Positions 23,190 to 33,954 of a DNA stretch of 64,000 nt are shown here, in pieces (position 1 is the stretch's first letter; every line of letters begins with the position of its first letter). The notes under the pieces were generated by a model. The model worked only from the letters and a program-made list of their open reading frames with translations. It searched no databases and had not been told where the DNA came from. A program made the position numbers and the translations under genes. Origin of the DNA: Nelumbo lutea (taxonomy: Eukaryota; Streptophyta; Magnoliopsida; Proteales; Nelumbonaceae); NCBI GenBank assembly GCA_022828595.1, contig JAKGHH010000004.1:52471422-52535421 (forward strand). Reading direction: 5' to 3'.

Positions 23190-24470
23190 TTTTTGCATGG
23201 TTCGTAGCAGAGATGCCCGGTATAGACCCCGACCTTATAACTCACAAGCTGAATACTGATCCTGTAGTTAGGCCCGTTAGACAGAAGAAACGCAACCTAG
23301 CCTCAGAGCGGAGGAAAGCGATCGATGAGGAGGTCGAGAAGTGACTCGCAGCTGACTTCATAAGAGAAGTCCATTACCCGAACTGGGTAGCCAACCCCAT
23401 CTTGGTGAAAAAGGCCAATGGCAAGTGGCGCATATGCGTTGACTACATCGACCTGAATCGGGCCTGCCCAAAAGACTACTTCTTGCACCCCAGAATTGAC
23501 CGCTTGGTGGACACAACATCGGGGCACGAGCTGCTAAGTTTCTTGGATGCCTATTCGGGCTATAACCAAATCGAGATGAACCCAATAGACGAAGGAAAGA
23601 CTGCCATCATCACGAAGTTTGGACTGTATTGTTACAAGGTTATGCCATTCGGGTTGAAAAACACAAGGGCAACCTTTCAAAGACTTGTAAATAAGTTATT
23701 TGTGCCATTAATCGGCAGAAAAGTAGAATGCTATGTAGACGACATGGTCGTCAAAACTCAAATTTCAAATGAATTAATACAAGACTTGCATTCTATTTTT
23801 GAAATTTTGCATAAGTTTAATATGAGACTGAACCCAAATAAGTGTGTATTCGGTGTGACCTCGGGCAAGTTCCTAGGATACATCGTTAACCGGCATGACA
23901 TTGAGGCCAACCCGGACAAAATTAAGGCCATCTTAGATATGAGACTACCCCGGAAGTTGAAGGAGGTTCAAAGGTTAAATGGCCGCATAGCTGCCCTGAG
24001 CCGCTTCATGTCCAAATCGGTGGACCGCTGTCTGCCATTCTTTAAGGCAATCAAAAGCAAAGGGTTCGAATGGACCCAAGACTGTCAGCTCATGTTTGAC
24101 GAGCTCAAGAAGTACCTCGCTAGTGTGCTGGTCTTAACCTGGCCCGAGGAGGGTGATATTTTAGAACTGTACCTCTCGGCAAGGACGAAGTGGTCAGTTT
24201 GGTACTAATAAAGGAAGTAGATCGAGTTCAATGACCCATCTATTATGTTAGTAAAGTATTGCAGGGAGCAGAGATGAGATACCCAAAGATAGAAAAGCTA
24301 GCATACGCACTGGTAATTGCAGCTCGGAAGCTCTGCCCGTACTTCCAAGCTCATACTGTTAACGTCCTCACTGACAAACCTCTGAGGCAAGTCTTACTTG
24401 AGCCCGAGGTCTCTGGTCAGTTGACGAAGTGGGCCGTTGAGCTCAGCGTATACGACCTCTAGTACAAGCT
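23190..24470 (+). pseudogene. Gypsy-G reverse transcriptase and first RNase H
   Basis: RT begins around FAWFVAEMPGIDP. A TGA at 23342-23344 separates this from an open frame 23402-24208. That frame contains WRICVDYIDLNRACPKD, SFLDAYSGYNQI, MPFGLKNTRATFQR, and the catalytic CYVDDMVVKT (about 23729-23758). FLGYIVNRHDIEANPDKI and the RT/RNase H connection follow. The first RNase H is broken near 24208-24260 and resumes as YPKIEKLAYALVIAARKL to VYDL at 24462. Gene order RT-RNase H-integrase is the Gypsy order, unlike the Copia copies around it. Confidence 0.92.
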
Positions 24471-25110
24471 GTGAACTGCCATAAAGGCCCAAGCCTTAGC
24501 AGATTTCATAGCCGAATGCACATTCAGCTCCGAGGTCCCCAGGCTGGTTGAACACAAGGCTCCTAGCTCGGGTGATCCCGAAGCTCCCAGGCTGGTCGAG
24601 TATGAACCCCGTGAGGTAGCAGCCAGTGTGGCATCTCTCCTAGCTTGGCCAACCGTGAGCTGGGATGAGCAGCCCTAGATCCTTCATGTAGATGGCTCCT
24701 CGAACCAATAGGGCAGCGGAGCCAGAATAGTTCTACACAGCCCAAGCAGCACGAAACTAGAGTACACGCTATGCTTCGAGTTCACGGCATCTAACAATGA
24801 AGTAGAGTATGAGGCATTGATAGCTGGACTAGCCCTAGCCAGAGAAGTAAAAGCAAAGCACATTGTTATCTGCAGCGACTCCTAGCTCGTAGTCAACCAG
24901 GTCATCGACGAGTACGATGCTCGCGAACCAATCATGATTGCCTACTTAACCAAAGTCAGAGAGGCCCTGCTCAACTTCTAGTCACATTTCAACAGGCAAA
25001 TCCCAAGGTCAGAGAACACTGAGGCCGATGCCTTGTCTAGACTAGCCAGCGCCAACAACATCACCGTGAGAACCGTGTACATAGAGGACTTGCCCCGGCC
25101 TAGTATTCTC
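24471..25110 (+). pseudogene. Gypsy-G second (archaeal-like) RNase H
   Basis: After a short linker with a repeated VPRLVEHKAPS / APRLVEYEP motif, a second RNase H domain follows. It shows HVDGSSNQ (first Asp), NNEVEYEALIAGLALA (Glu), ICSDS (Asp) and NTEADALSRLAS (last Asp), so all four metal ligands are readable. Stops interrupt it at about 24676, 24708, 24883 and 24979, each TAG where CAG is expected. A second RNase H is a lineage mark of Tat elements. It would add RNA-degrading capacity to the polyprotein. Confidence 0.85.
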
Positions 25111-25279
25111 AGGGGGGCAGAGGAGGTCGCTCCCATCGTTCAAGAAGTGTCGAGCTAGATTGACCCACTCATGAGCTTTCTGCTACACGGGACCCTCCCT
25201 ACAGATCGCAATGCAACTAGAAGGGTACAGCACCAGGCAGCCAAATACGTCATGATAAACGAATGGCTGTATAGGAGAT

Positions 25280-26385
25280 CCTACATGCTCCCCTATCTGT
25301 GTTGCTTGTGACCTACTGAAGTAGAGCTCGTACTCCGTGTCACTCATGAGGGATTATGTGGCGGACACTTGGAGGGCAGGGCCCTCGCCCAGAAGGCACT
25401 TCGATAGGGGTATTATTGGCCAACAATGAAAGCAGACGCTATTGAGTTCGTTAGAAAATGTGACAAATGCCAAAGACATGCTAATATTCTCCATCAACCC
25501 GCTGCCGACCTCAAGTATCTCACCAGCCCGTGGCCCTTTGCACAATGGGGCATCAATCAACTTGGGTCATTCCCGCTAGCAACGGGTGGAAGGAAGTTCT
25601 TAGTAGTGGCAGTGGACTACTTTACCAAGTGGGTAGAAGCCGAACCCCTTGTAACCATCATAGCCCAAAATGTCCAAAACTTCTTTTGGAAGAACATCGT
25701 GTGCCGCTTTGGATTACCTCGGGTATTGATTTCTAACAATGGCAAGCAGTTCAAGGATATCAAATTCCATGACTGGTGCCAGGACATGGGAATTTGACAA
25801 AATTTTACTTCAGTCGCACACCCTCAAGCAAATGGTCAGGCAGAAGTCACGAACAGAGCCATCCTCCATGGACTAAAAGCACGACTGGACCGAGCTAAAG
25901 GATTATGGGCAGATGAACTACCCAGTGTTCTATGGGCCTACCGGACCATGGAGAAGACTGCCATGGGAGAAACACCCTTCAATCTCACCTACGACACTGA
26001 AGCAATGAATCTTGTAGAGATCGAAGTACCTACGCTATGATTAAAAGCATACAGTGATCAGACAAACAAAGATGAGATACGTACCAACCTCGATCTACTC
26101 GATGAAGTAAGGGTCCTCGCCTAAATCAGGACAGCAGCCTACCAGTAGAGAGTAGCTCGGTACTATAACGCCAGGGTTAAGAAGCAGAATCTCCGCGTTG
26201 GCGACCTGGTCCTTCGTAAAGTTATGGTACCTGAGCCCGGCGTTGGCAAGCTCGGGTCCAACTGGGAAGGCCCTTACCAAGTGAAACGAGTGCTCGGGGA
26301 AGGAACATACGAGCTCGAGACCCTTGAAGGGAAGCAAGTACCTCGGGCATGGGATATTGTCAACCTAAGACAATACTATTTGTAA
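25280..26385 (+). pseudogene. Gypsy-G integrase
   Basis: The zinc domain (HEGLCGGH...CDKCQRH, about 25345-25480) leads into the catalytic core. The first Asp is in VAVDYFTKWVEAEP. The second position reads ISNNGKQF: AAC at 25735-25737 encodes Asn instead of the catalytic Asp. The Glu is kept in NGQAEVTNRA. TGA at 25795-25797, TGA at 26038 and further stops break the frame. The C-terminal part (VGDLVLRKV, GPYQVKRVLGEGTYEL) ends with LRQYYL and TAA 26383-26385. Loss of the second Asp alone would abolish integration. Confidence 0.92.
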
Positions 26386-26886
26386 GAATTGAGTAGGCCA
26401 CGAGCCACTCCCAAAGCCTAAGGGCCAGAATACCGAGCTAATATGACTTCGATGCAACAAGACCCAGTTGCCTCTATGGCATGGGCAGACATCGAGAGTG
26501 AGCCATGAGCCACTCCTCCAGCCTAAGGGCTGAAATGCCGAGCTAATAAAGAAACCTCGACAGCATACCAAGCTAAGTTGCCCCATCAGCATGAACTAAG
26601 TACTTGCAGCGCCTGAGGTGTAGGCGGCTCAGGCACGAATCTTACAACAAATATCCCACCCTGCCATGCAAAGATTTGGACCCATTAAGGATAACAGATG
26701 GCAACCTACCTCGGGTGTAGACAGATCGGGCATGCGCCCTACTATGTCCCTCACCCTGGCATACACTAGGCTACCCCTACTAAATAGTTCGAGGCCACGA
26801 TGGCCATTGAGGAACACCCACTTCGGAAGTTCAAATCGATAAGTTAACAGCTTGGGGTGAATGACCATTCCGACAAAATAAAATGC
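26386..26886. other. Gypsy-G spacer with a direct repeat
   Basis: This is non-coding sequence between integrase and the antisense ORF. It contains two copies of a ~52-bp unit, 26391-26442 and 26496-26547 (both with GAGCCACTC and CCGAGCTAAT). I see no ORF with family similarity. Confidence 0.6.
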
Positions 26887-29101
26887 TCAAACTTTTGGCA
26901 AAACGAAAGAAAAAGTCTCTTCATAACAGGAGGTTCGGTACATAAATTCCGTTGAGAATGTCTTAACTACAAGAAAGAAAAGGGGAGAGGATCCTCTACT
27001 TTTATCAGGGACCTCCTCGGGGACAGTAACTGGACCAACATCCTTTGCTTCATCTTCGGCGCCCTCATCTTCAGAATCGGGGTCATCTTTTGACTGATGC
27101 ACAATGTCGTCAGTGATCTGCGAAGTAGTGATAGCGCTTGTATCCAAATCAGGGTAGAGGTGCCTGATTAGCCACCGACTGAGCTTGAAGCCCTTATGGT
27201 AGGCCTCCGTCATCACATCGTCAAACCTTGAAGAGTTGACGTAGTCGATGACGGCCTGAGTCTTGGCCTCCTCGAGAGCACCCTCAAAGATCATAGTCCT
27301 CTCTTTTGTCTTCCTAGAGGTACCCCACTTCATGTTTCAACTTCCCCTTTGCCTCCTTGAGACCTTGCACCTCGAGCTTCAAGGCATCCCGCTCAGCCTT
27401 GAGGCTGTTCACCCTGAGCCCTAAGGCCTCCTGACCGACCTTGAGCCCGTTTACCTCGGCCCTCAGCTTGTCTTTGTCTCAGGCTAGCTCCCCCTTCTCT
27501 GAGCTGAGGCGTCACTCTCCAGGCGGTGGACCTGAAAGCGAGCTACCCTTAACTCAGTATGGGCTGCGCGAGATGACTTTTCAGCCTCCAGAGCCCGCCT
27601 CAGATGCCGGTCTGATTGAAGGGTCAAGGCGCGAATAGTAGAGTTCACCTGCAAAAGGGAAACCAGTCAAGAGGGAAACCAAAAAAACAAAAAAAAATGA
27701 GAGAGAGAAGAAAAGAGAAGGGAGACTCACCACCATAGTATGAGTGGCAGCTCGGGCATCGAGCTAACCAAGAGTGAGTTCGGCCCACTCGCTGACCTCC
27801 ACTGGGTATGCAGCCAGCTTGCTCTTCTCCAGGCTACACTGGGGGTTCAGGACGGTTTGGCTCCCCTGACCCTCCGAGTTGGATGGCGTCATCTCCACAT
27901 CATGAGTGGAACTCTCAGAGGCCTCGGCGGTAGCTTCGGCAGGATGAGCCCTGGCAGCAGCACCTGCAACACTAGCCTCGACAACATTTTCACCAGTAGG
28001 ACCGATAGGTTTGGCAGTAGGTTCAGTGGGCCTAACGGCAGGCTCTGCTATCACCTCGGGTCCCTGAGGCACAACCCCTTCTTCCAAATCGATGACAGGA
28101 TCCTTTACCACCTTGGGCCCCGAGTTTGAAGTCTGCGGAGGTTGGAGCTCGACTGAAGCTCACGGGGACTCAACGCGCGCCTTCTTGGCGACGCATTTCT
28201 TTCTCTTCATCTGGCAGAAGAGCTTTTGGTTATCTATTCTCTCCGCCTCCATGGGACCTGTAGCAAAAACACGACATCAGCAACTTGAAGTAAACATATG
28301 AACAGAAAGTCGAATTGAAGGAAAACCTACTCGGGCTCAAGCTGGCTTGGATGAGCTTCTCCTCGGATGTGAAGTCTTTATAATTCAACCCGAGCTGAGC
28401 CAGTGACTGGAGCGCCTTTTTGGTCTTCCCATCTAGGATGACATCGGGGTCTTGAATGGCCATCCTCCAATCAGTGGGAAGGGTCACCCCGTGCTGCTCT
28501 GAACTATGAAGTAGTCTCACTTCCAAGTTGGGACTTTACTCAGGAGCTTGTGCATGAGTTTGAAACCCGGGCGGGGGAACAAGTAGTAGGACCGTCTGTG
28601 CCCGGGGAGAGCGCTTGAAGCACTCTTCATTATGGCCAAAATTGTGCTGAGAATATCTAAATCTATGGAGAGAGAACGGTCAAAGCAAAGAGAAATGGAC
28701 CCCACCACATTCCATATGGAGTTTGGGTGGAGTTGGTCTAGGGTGATGTTAAAGTGTACCAACACCTCAACGATTAAAGGGTGAAGAGGATGTCGGAGCC
28801 CAGCTATCAGTTTGTCCCTAAAGATCATGATCTCGTCAGGACCGTGCTCCCATGGAAAGTTGCCGGTGGGAAGGCTATATGAGTATTCCTTAGGGAGGTG
28901 AAACTTCTGTATGAGGTCATGAAGCCTCTCCAAAGTCATTATAGAAGGGCCAAACTGATCTGGCTCCCGACCTGGGTGGGAGGTAGACGCCAGATGACCC
29001 AAAGCCACCCGTACTTCAGATGGCTGAGCAGTAGAGGAGCCACCCCGAGCCAAGGTACCCACCTCGGGCTTGTCGATAAGGCTGTCTACACTAGATGACA
29101 T
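26887..29101 (-). pseudogene. Gypsy-G antisense ORF (Transposase_28-type protein)
   Basis: The ORF reads on the minus strand between integrase and 3' LTR. ATG at 29099-29101 opens 194 codons. Residues about 55-150 (LIQKFHLPKEYSY, FRDKLIAGLRHPLHPLIVEVL, LDQLHPNSIWNVVGS) fit the 'putative gypsy type transposon' domain of Tat antisense ORFs. Downstream follow an Ala/Pro/Glu-rich linker (27764-28111), a coiled coil with Leu heptads (about 27330-27480), and an acidic C-terminus (GFKLSRWLIRHLYPDLD; 26887-27333). GT-AG introns are plausible at 28258-28326 and 27649-27730. A frameshift near 27320 separates coil and C-terminus. The function of this protein is unknown. Confidence 0.75.
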
Positions 29102-29509
29102 AGTGAGCTAAAGGAAAGAAACAAATTGAAAGGGGAAAGGAAGCTCGGGAGGACTCACCAAAGGAACGCTACCAGACTGGGAGAACAGGACCAACTGGAA
29201 GACCCGAGCTAAGAGACCTTCGATGCGAGCTCAAATGCTAATGACGAAAGCTTTGTGGCGAAGAAAATGGTCAAGGGTCCCCCTATTTATAGTCACAGTT
29301 GCGGGTTCCTCGAGGTGAAAATGATTTAACGCATTTTTGACATCCACAAAGTCCAAATCCCGTGAGATCTGCACGTAATCCAGATGCGACTCAAGTATTT
29401 TTTGATCAAATCAGGCACTGGATCGGTTCAGCTAGACGGAGCGTGCGACAAAGCGGCATAAGTACTGACACCAAATCTACCCCCGCACTAGGTCATCGCC
29501 GGCAGCACA
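29102..29509. other. Gypsy-G region before the polypurine tract
   Basis: This is presumably the promoter and 5' untranslated region of the antisense ORF. On the minus strand CTATAAATAGGG (about 29282-29293 reversed) is a TATA-like motif about 180 bases upstream of the antisense ATG. No plus-strand coding is seen. Confidence 0.5.
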
Positions 29510-29521
29510 GGGAGTGGGGGG
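29510..29521 (+). other. Gypsy-G polypurine tract
   Basis: GGGAGTGGGGGG lies four bases before the 3' LTR start TGATGGAGGG (29526). Position and composition are those of the plus-strand primer of LTR retrotransposons. Confidence 0.8.
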
Positions 29522-29525
29522 TAAT

Positions 29526-29590
29526 TGATGGAGGGTGATTTGGCCCGACCTCACAGCACGGGTACACGTGGGCGTGACCTTGCTCAAACA
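29526..29590 (+). repeat. Gypsy-G 3' LTR, first 65 bp
   Basis: It starts TGATGGAGGG and matches 19558-19622. It is interrupted after aaaca (29586-29590) by Copia-N; the LTR continues at 32450. Confidence 0.92.
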
Positions 29591-29639
29591 TGAAGGGATA
29601 GGAAATCCATCATATGGACACCCAAACATGAAGGGATAA

Positions 29640-30557
29640 ATTGATCAAATCAATTAATTATCTGTAAGGCCCATTGGAAGTCCGTTAAAATTCCATAATA
29701 TTAACCATTAATATTATCTAGGTATATGGGCTGAATTAGGGTTACCCAGTTCGGTCCATATAGCTTTATCCTTTAAAATGGGATTTTCGTAGTTTTAACT
29801 ATTTAAAACTGGGCCTTTACAGGTTGGGCCGAATTAACCATTTAATTAAATATCAATCCTCAGGCCCATTAGTGGGAAAATTAGGGCTGACTTTCAGCCT
29901 TTATTAAACCATAGAGTTGGTCCAAAATAGTTTAAACCAATCTTGGATCGAATGGGTCTAGGGTTTGATTTTTAATTAAATCCTTAATTCAAGAAAATAA
30001 TCTAAAATTAAATAACTGATAAAAGAAAAACAAGAATCAGTTAATCAAGGCTGTTCACACACTCCATCCTGCAAAACAAAGGTTAGATCAGAGATTGCAG
30101 TTTCTTAAACTACAAATCGCAGATAGCGAATCTCCCATCTATGAAATCTCCTTTTCTGCGCTGCCATCTTCAATCCAAAATTAAAATTAAATAGAAATCC
30201 TATTTCTATTAATTATTACATCAGATCGAATGCCTATACATTGAGTCTAAAAATTAAAAAAAAATAATTACAATCCAAATGTAATAAATAAATTCAATAA
30301 ACTGCAAATCTTGCAGTTCTCCCTACGCAAACCAAGAGTTCGATCTCCCCTTGTACGAACAGCCCATAAATCAAGAAAATTATAAAGAACTATTCTAAAT
30401 AATAATCAGATTTATTTAAAATTAATTTCAGATTAATTGCCCATCTGTTTTGGGAACAAATTTCCCAAAACCCATATCTGCACAAATTGGGTAGAACGCC
30501 TTCTCCCAATTTGCGCAGGTTCAGATCTGAAACAGAATGGTTCAAGATTTGAACCAT
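29640..30557 (-). repeat. Copia-N leader
   Basis: Reverse leader sequence is similar to 17363-18296 and to 46634-47504. It has no ORF. It joins the 3' LTR stub at about 29637. Confidence 0.8.
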
Positions 30558-30570
30558 GGCTCTGATACCA
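30558..30570 (-). other. Copia-N primer-binding site
   Basis: TGGTATCAGAGCC on the minus strand is a perfect initiator-Met type site, one base from the LTR border. Confidence 0.9.
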
Positions 30571-30571
30571 C

Positions 30572-32444
30572 TGAAGGGATAGGAAATCCATCATATGGAC
30601 TCCCAAAGATTGTGGAATAAAGGGGGCAAATTTCAAATATTTTTCTTTCCCTTCAACTGGGAATCGAATTCCCTATTTAGAAAATCTTATTTTCAAGGAT
30701 CATTCTTGAACCATAAACTGAACCAGATCTGAACCAAAAGGAGGAGAGAGATAATACCTGATACGGAGAAACAATATCTCTCAATAGAGGTGTTCACGCC
30801 CAAGGTAGGATCCAAAGTTTGCTCCCACTGAAGATGGTGCAGTGCAAGGTGGAGTAGAATCAACAGTGTTCTTCCAAAAGAACTTGATCCTTCTCAAGAA
30901 TCACTTGGACGGCTTGTGAATACAACTCCCACCAATCTTTTCTCCAAAAGACTGGAATCAAGATCCAATCTTGATTTCTCCCAAGCAATGGAGATCGAAC
31001 TGTTGTAGGCAACGGCTGCAGGAAGAAATCGGCTAGAGAGTATTTGTAGGGTGTAGAATTCTCTCTTCTGTGATCTCAGCTCTGAAGACAAGACTGTTGA
31101 TTGTTTGTTGTGTTGTGTCTAAAGGCTGCCGCCCCCCTCTTCCTTTTATAGAGTTAAAGGGATCAGCTTCTAATCCCATTAGGAGTTGCTAACCCAAATC
31201 ATATATGGATTAGAAGTCCCTTTAAGATAAGGGGTAATCCTTATCTTATCTGCAAATTAGATCAGCCATCTCCTAATCTAATTAGGAAGTTTCCAGATCT
31301 AAATCTCATTTAGATCTTGGACTCTCTGAGTGGATAGGGTGTGGGCCCAATCCTATCAATTGATCTTATCTCAGAATTTGCCCCTTAATGACTAATCAAA
31401 TTAGCCCAGTTCGAAATGGGCTTAAGGCCCATTTAGGGTTATGTATTCATTTAGCCTTCCAAACTACTACCTAGTTGGGCTTCCTTGTATGGCGTTGGAC
31501 CCAAACATTGATCTACACACCAGCCACATGGGTTCAGCCCAGCCTTTGTTACAAGGCCTCGCCGAATACACTGTTATGGACAGTGCACCCCCTGAAACCC
31601 ATCAGATGGGCTCTATGGGCCCAACACTTACCCTAAGTGGTCCCTGGGCCAAGCCACCTTGTAACACCCAGGGACTGTGGGCAGATGCAAGATTAGCCCA
31701 TCAGGTATTATCCTCAATGGCCTTACACTTAACCTCTCAGCCCATAATGATCATACACTACACGACAAGAGATGATCTCGCCCTCAGCTGCAAGGAACAG
31801 TGTTGCACTCTCTCAAGTATGGATCCTGGGAATTAAAACCTATTTGCAAACATTTCGAAACCATAATATATATACTTTTATATCTCATATAAAATATATT
31901 TTGCAAAACAAATCTCAACGATTGAAATCGGCTGCCGGTAGTCTTGGTTTCCATCAGTGAGAGTGCACCCCCGATCATTACCTTTGTCCGACAAAGGGGT
32001 TGATCCTGTCACTATGATCACCCACTCAGATGAATTCTCAGACTGTCACTATCACAATCGAGTCTAGGGGTCGGGTGTAACTTTCCAGTTTTGCCCCTCA
32101 ATCTCCAAGGTCCAGGGCAATACTGGAAATCTGGTCCAGTTCAAAGATTCAATTAATCCCACACTGTATGTGCCTAGGGTCTCACCTTGGTAGCTGAGAC
32201 AAGCCACCCCAACCAACTTGGTGGCATCACAGTGTCAACCTTGTCAGGATAGGTCTCCCCAGACCGACCCACTGGCTGTGAACATTCTAAACTAACACGA
32301 GTCTCAGTAAGTGTCCAGTTTAAGGGTATTACACAGAAACATACCAAGGGAACATGAATCAAATATGCACTTTTATTCATTTACAATAAACTCATAAAGT
32401 ACATCATTTTGATTGAAGCTAAGGGTATACAAAACTGTCTAACA
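30572..32444 (-). repeat. Copia-N 5' LTR
   Basis: A complete LTR of about 1873 bp, TGTTAGACAG...CTATCCCTTCA on the minus strand. A TATA-like CTATAAAAGG lies at about 31143-31153 reversed. It resembles the solo LTR 12915-14865 most closely. Some internal bases are missing near 32045 relative to other copies. Confidence 0.9.
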
Positions 32445-32449
32445 AAACA

Positions 32450-33277
32450 GTGACAACGTGACAACACGACTGACATGACCACAACTCAGAGGGAAGGTCC
32501 CATTGAGTTCAGCTTGGCAACTGGGCGGATAAGCTACTCGCCGAAAGCCGCCTTACCCGCACCTCCTCCCCGGGGTTAAGGCACTTCGTGGTGCCCCGAG
32601 TTCAGGGCACCCTAACCTCTCTTGATGCCCGAGCTCCTCCCAATGGACCTCGGGCCACTCCCAGATAAGAACGTGCTGATCCATCTCTTGACACCCCGAG
32701 GCATAAACACCTCGGGTCAGCCAGCTCGGCATAACTTGCTACAGGCATCTTGTCACTCAAGAGACAGCCCGATGCAAGACAATTTGCGGAAGGGTAGTTC
32801 GGTATACCACAGGAAGGTCTCCTGCCCGACCACCGTACCCGACAAATTTGGGGACAGCAGCCATGTCTCCTATCAGATAGCATTGCGCCTATCACCTTTA
32901 GAAGGTTTCTCGCACTTGACAGGCACGTACCCTGCAATGACGGCCCTGCACATGCCACCTCAGCCTTGCCTGTAATAGCTGTGGCAGACTGATAGTGGTA
33001 GTTATACCTGCCCTGTCAGAAGCCAGAGGGCCTGTAGCAACGGGATTCTGTTATAAGAAGCTGATTCTTAAGGATAAAGGTATCTTCGAACCACCTGCAC
33101 AATTTGCACTCTTAGCCTTTGTTTTCCCTTTGCTTCTTGCACAGAATACTGACTTAATCATCGGAGTGTTCACGCTGGGCAAATACCCCCGGGAGTTCTT
33201 CTTCTTTCTTCTCGTCTCAAGTACCTCTCAGGAGCCACGCGAGCGCCAGCTAGGAGTGACCGGATCGCGCTACATCA
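32450..33277 (+). repeat. Gypsy-G 3' LTR, remaining 828 bp
   Basis: It continues 29526-29590 and matches 19623-20450. It ends GCGCTACATCA, followed by aaacc (33278-33282), the second target duplication of Gypsy-G. Confidence 0.92.
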
Positions 33278-33282
33278 AAACC

Positions 33283-33306
33283 TTTTGCAAACATTTTGAA
33301 ACCATA

Positions 33307-33339
<33 letters not shown>

Positions 33340-33954
33340 AATCAAATTTCAACGGTTAAAATCAACTGCCGGCAGTTTTGGTTTCCATCAGAGTGAGTGC
33401 ATCCCCGATCATTCACTTTGTCTGACATAGGGGCTGATCTTATCACTATGATCACCCACTTAGATGAATTCTCGGACTGTCTCAACATGCCCACGTTTTG
33501 AGCCCATCTAAGGATCTCACTGATTGGCACATCAAAAACAGCCCAATCTAACACTTAGTGCAGTATCATAATCGAATCTAGGGTTCAGGTGTAACATTCC
33601 TATTTTGCCCATTTATCTCCAAGGTCCAGGGCAATACTGAAATTTTGGTCTGGTTCAGGGTTTCAGGAAAACCCACTCTGCATGCACCTTAGGTCTCACC
33701 TTGGCGGCTGAGACAAGCCACCCCAACCAACTTGACAGTACACCAATGTCAGCCTTGGCAGGATAAATCTCTCCAGATCTATCCAACGGTTGTGAAGATT
33801 CTAAGCTAACAGGAGTCTCATATGTGTCAAGTTTAAGGGTATTACACAGAGACATACCATAATAACTTGAATCAAATATGTCCTTTATTCATTTACAATA
33901 AATGTCATAATGTACATCATGCTGATTAGAGCTAAGGGCATACACTATCTAACA
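33283..33954 (-). repeat. Copia-M 5' LTR, outer part
   Basis: It continues the LTR broken at 19552 and ends (reversed start) TGTTAGATAG at 33945-33954. It contains a (TA)n run at 33307-33332. It defines the outer right end of Copia-M. Confidence 0.87.

Larger units (their letters stand above)
29591..32444 (-). mobile_element. Copia-N, internally deleted reverse element
   Basis: It is flanked by aaaca (29586-29590 and 32445-32449), the target duplication in the Gypsy-G 3' LTR. From the right: a full 5' LTR (30572-32444), primer site, leader, then a jump to a short remnant of the 3' LTR end. All genes and most of the 3' LTR are deleted. At the left border caaacatgaagggata occurs twice, 40 bp apart (29584-29599 and 29624-29639). 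The element is the youngest layer of its stack, because it interrupts Gypsy-G, which interrupts Copia-M. Confidence 0.88.
19558..33277 (+). mobile_element. Gypsy-G, Tat-type LTR retrotransposon
   Basis: A complete but decayed element is flanked by a perfect 5-bp duplication aaacc (19553-19557 and 33278-33282). Order: 5' LTR, primer site, gag, protease, RT, RNase H, a second RNase H, integrase, antisense ORF, polypurine tract, 3' LTR. Both LTRs measure 893 bp once Copia-N (29591-32444) is removed from the 3' LTR. The second RNase H and antisense ORF place it in the Tat lineage. Removing its 13.7 kb restores the target, Copia-M's 5' LTR. GC content is visibly higher than in the Copia copies. 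Confidence 0.92.
8746..33954 (-). mobile_element. Copia-M, reverse element with inverted interior
   Basis: The element is bounded on the left by its 3' LTR (8746-10690) and on the right by its 5' LTR (18310-19552 plus 33283-33954, split by Gypsy-G). Both LTRs, the RNase H tail (10691-10815), the leader (17363-18296) and the primer site read on the minus strand. The intervening leader end, gag, protease, integrase, RT and RNase H (10816-17362) read on the plus strand. The two pairs of breakpoints are almost contiguous when mapped onto Copia-F, so this is one element with an internal inversion rather than two elements. The left TSD candidate is tagat (8741-8745); no matching copy adjoins 33954. 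Confidence 0.75.
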
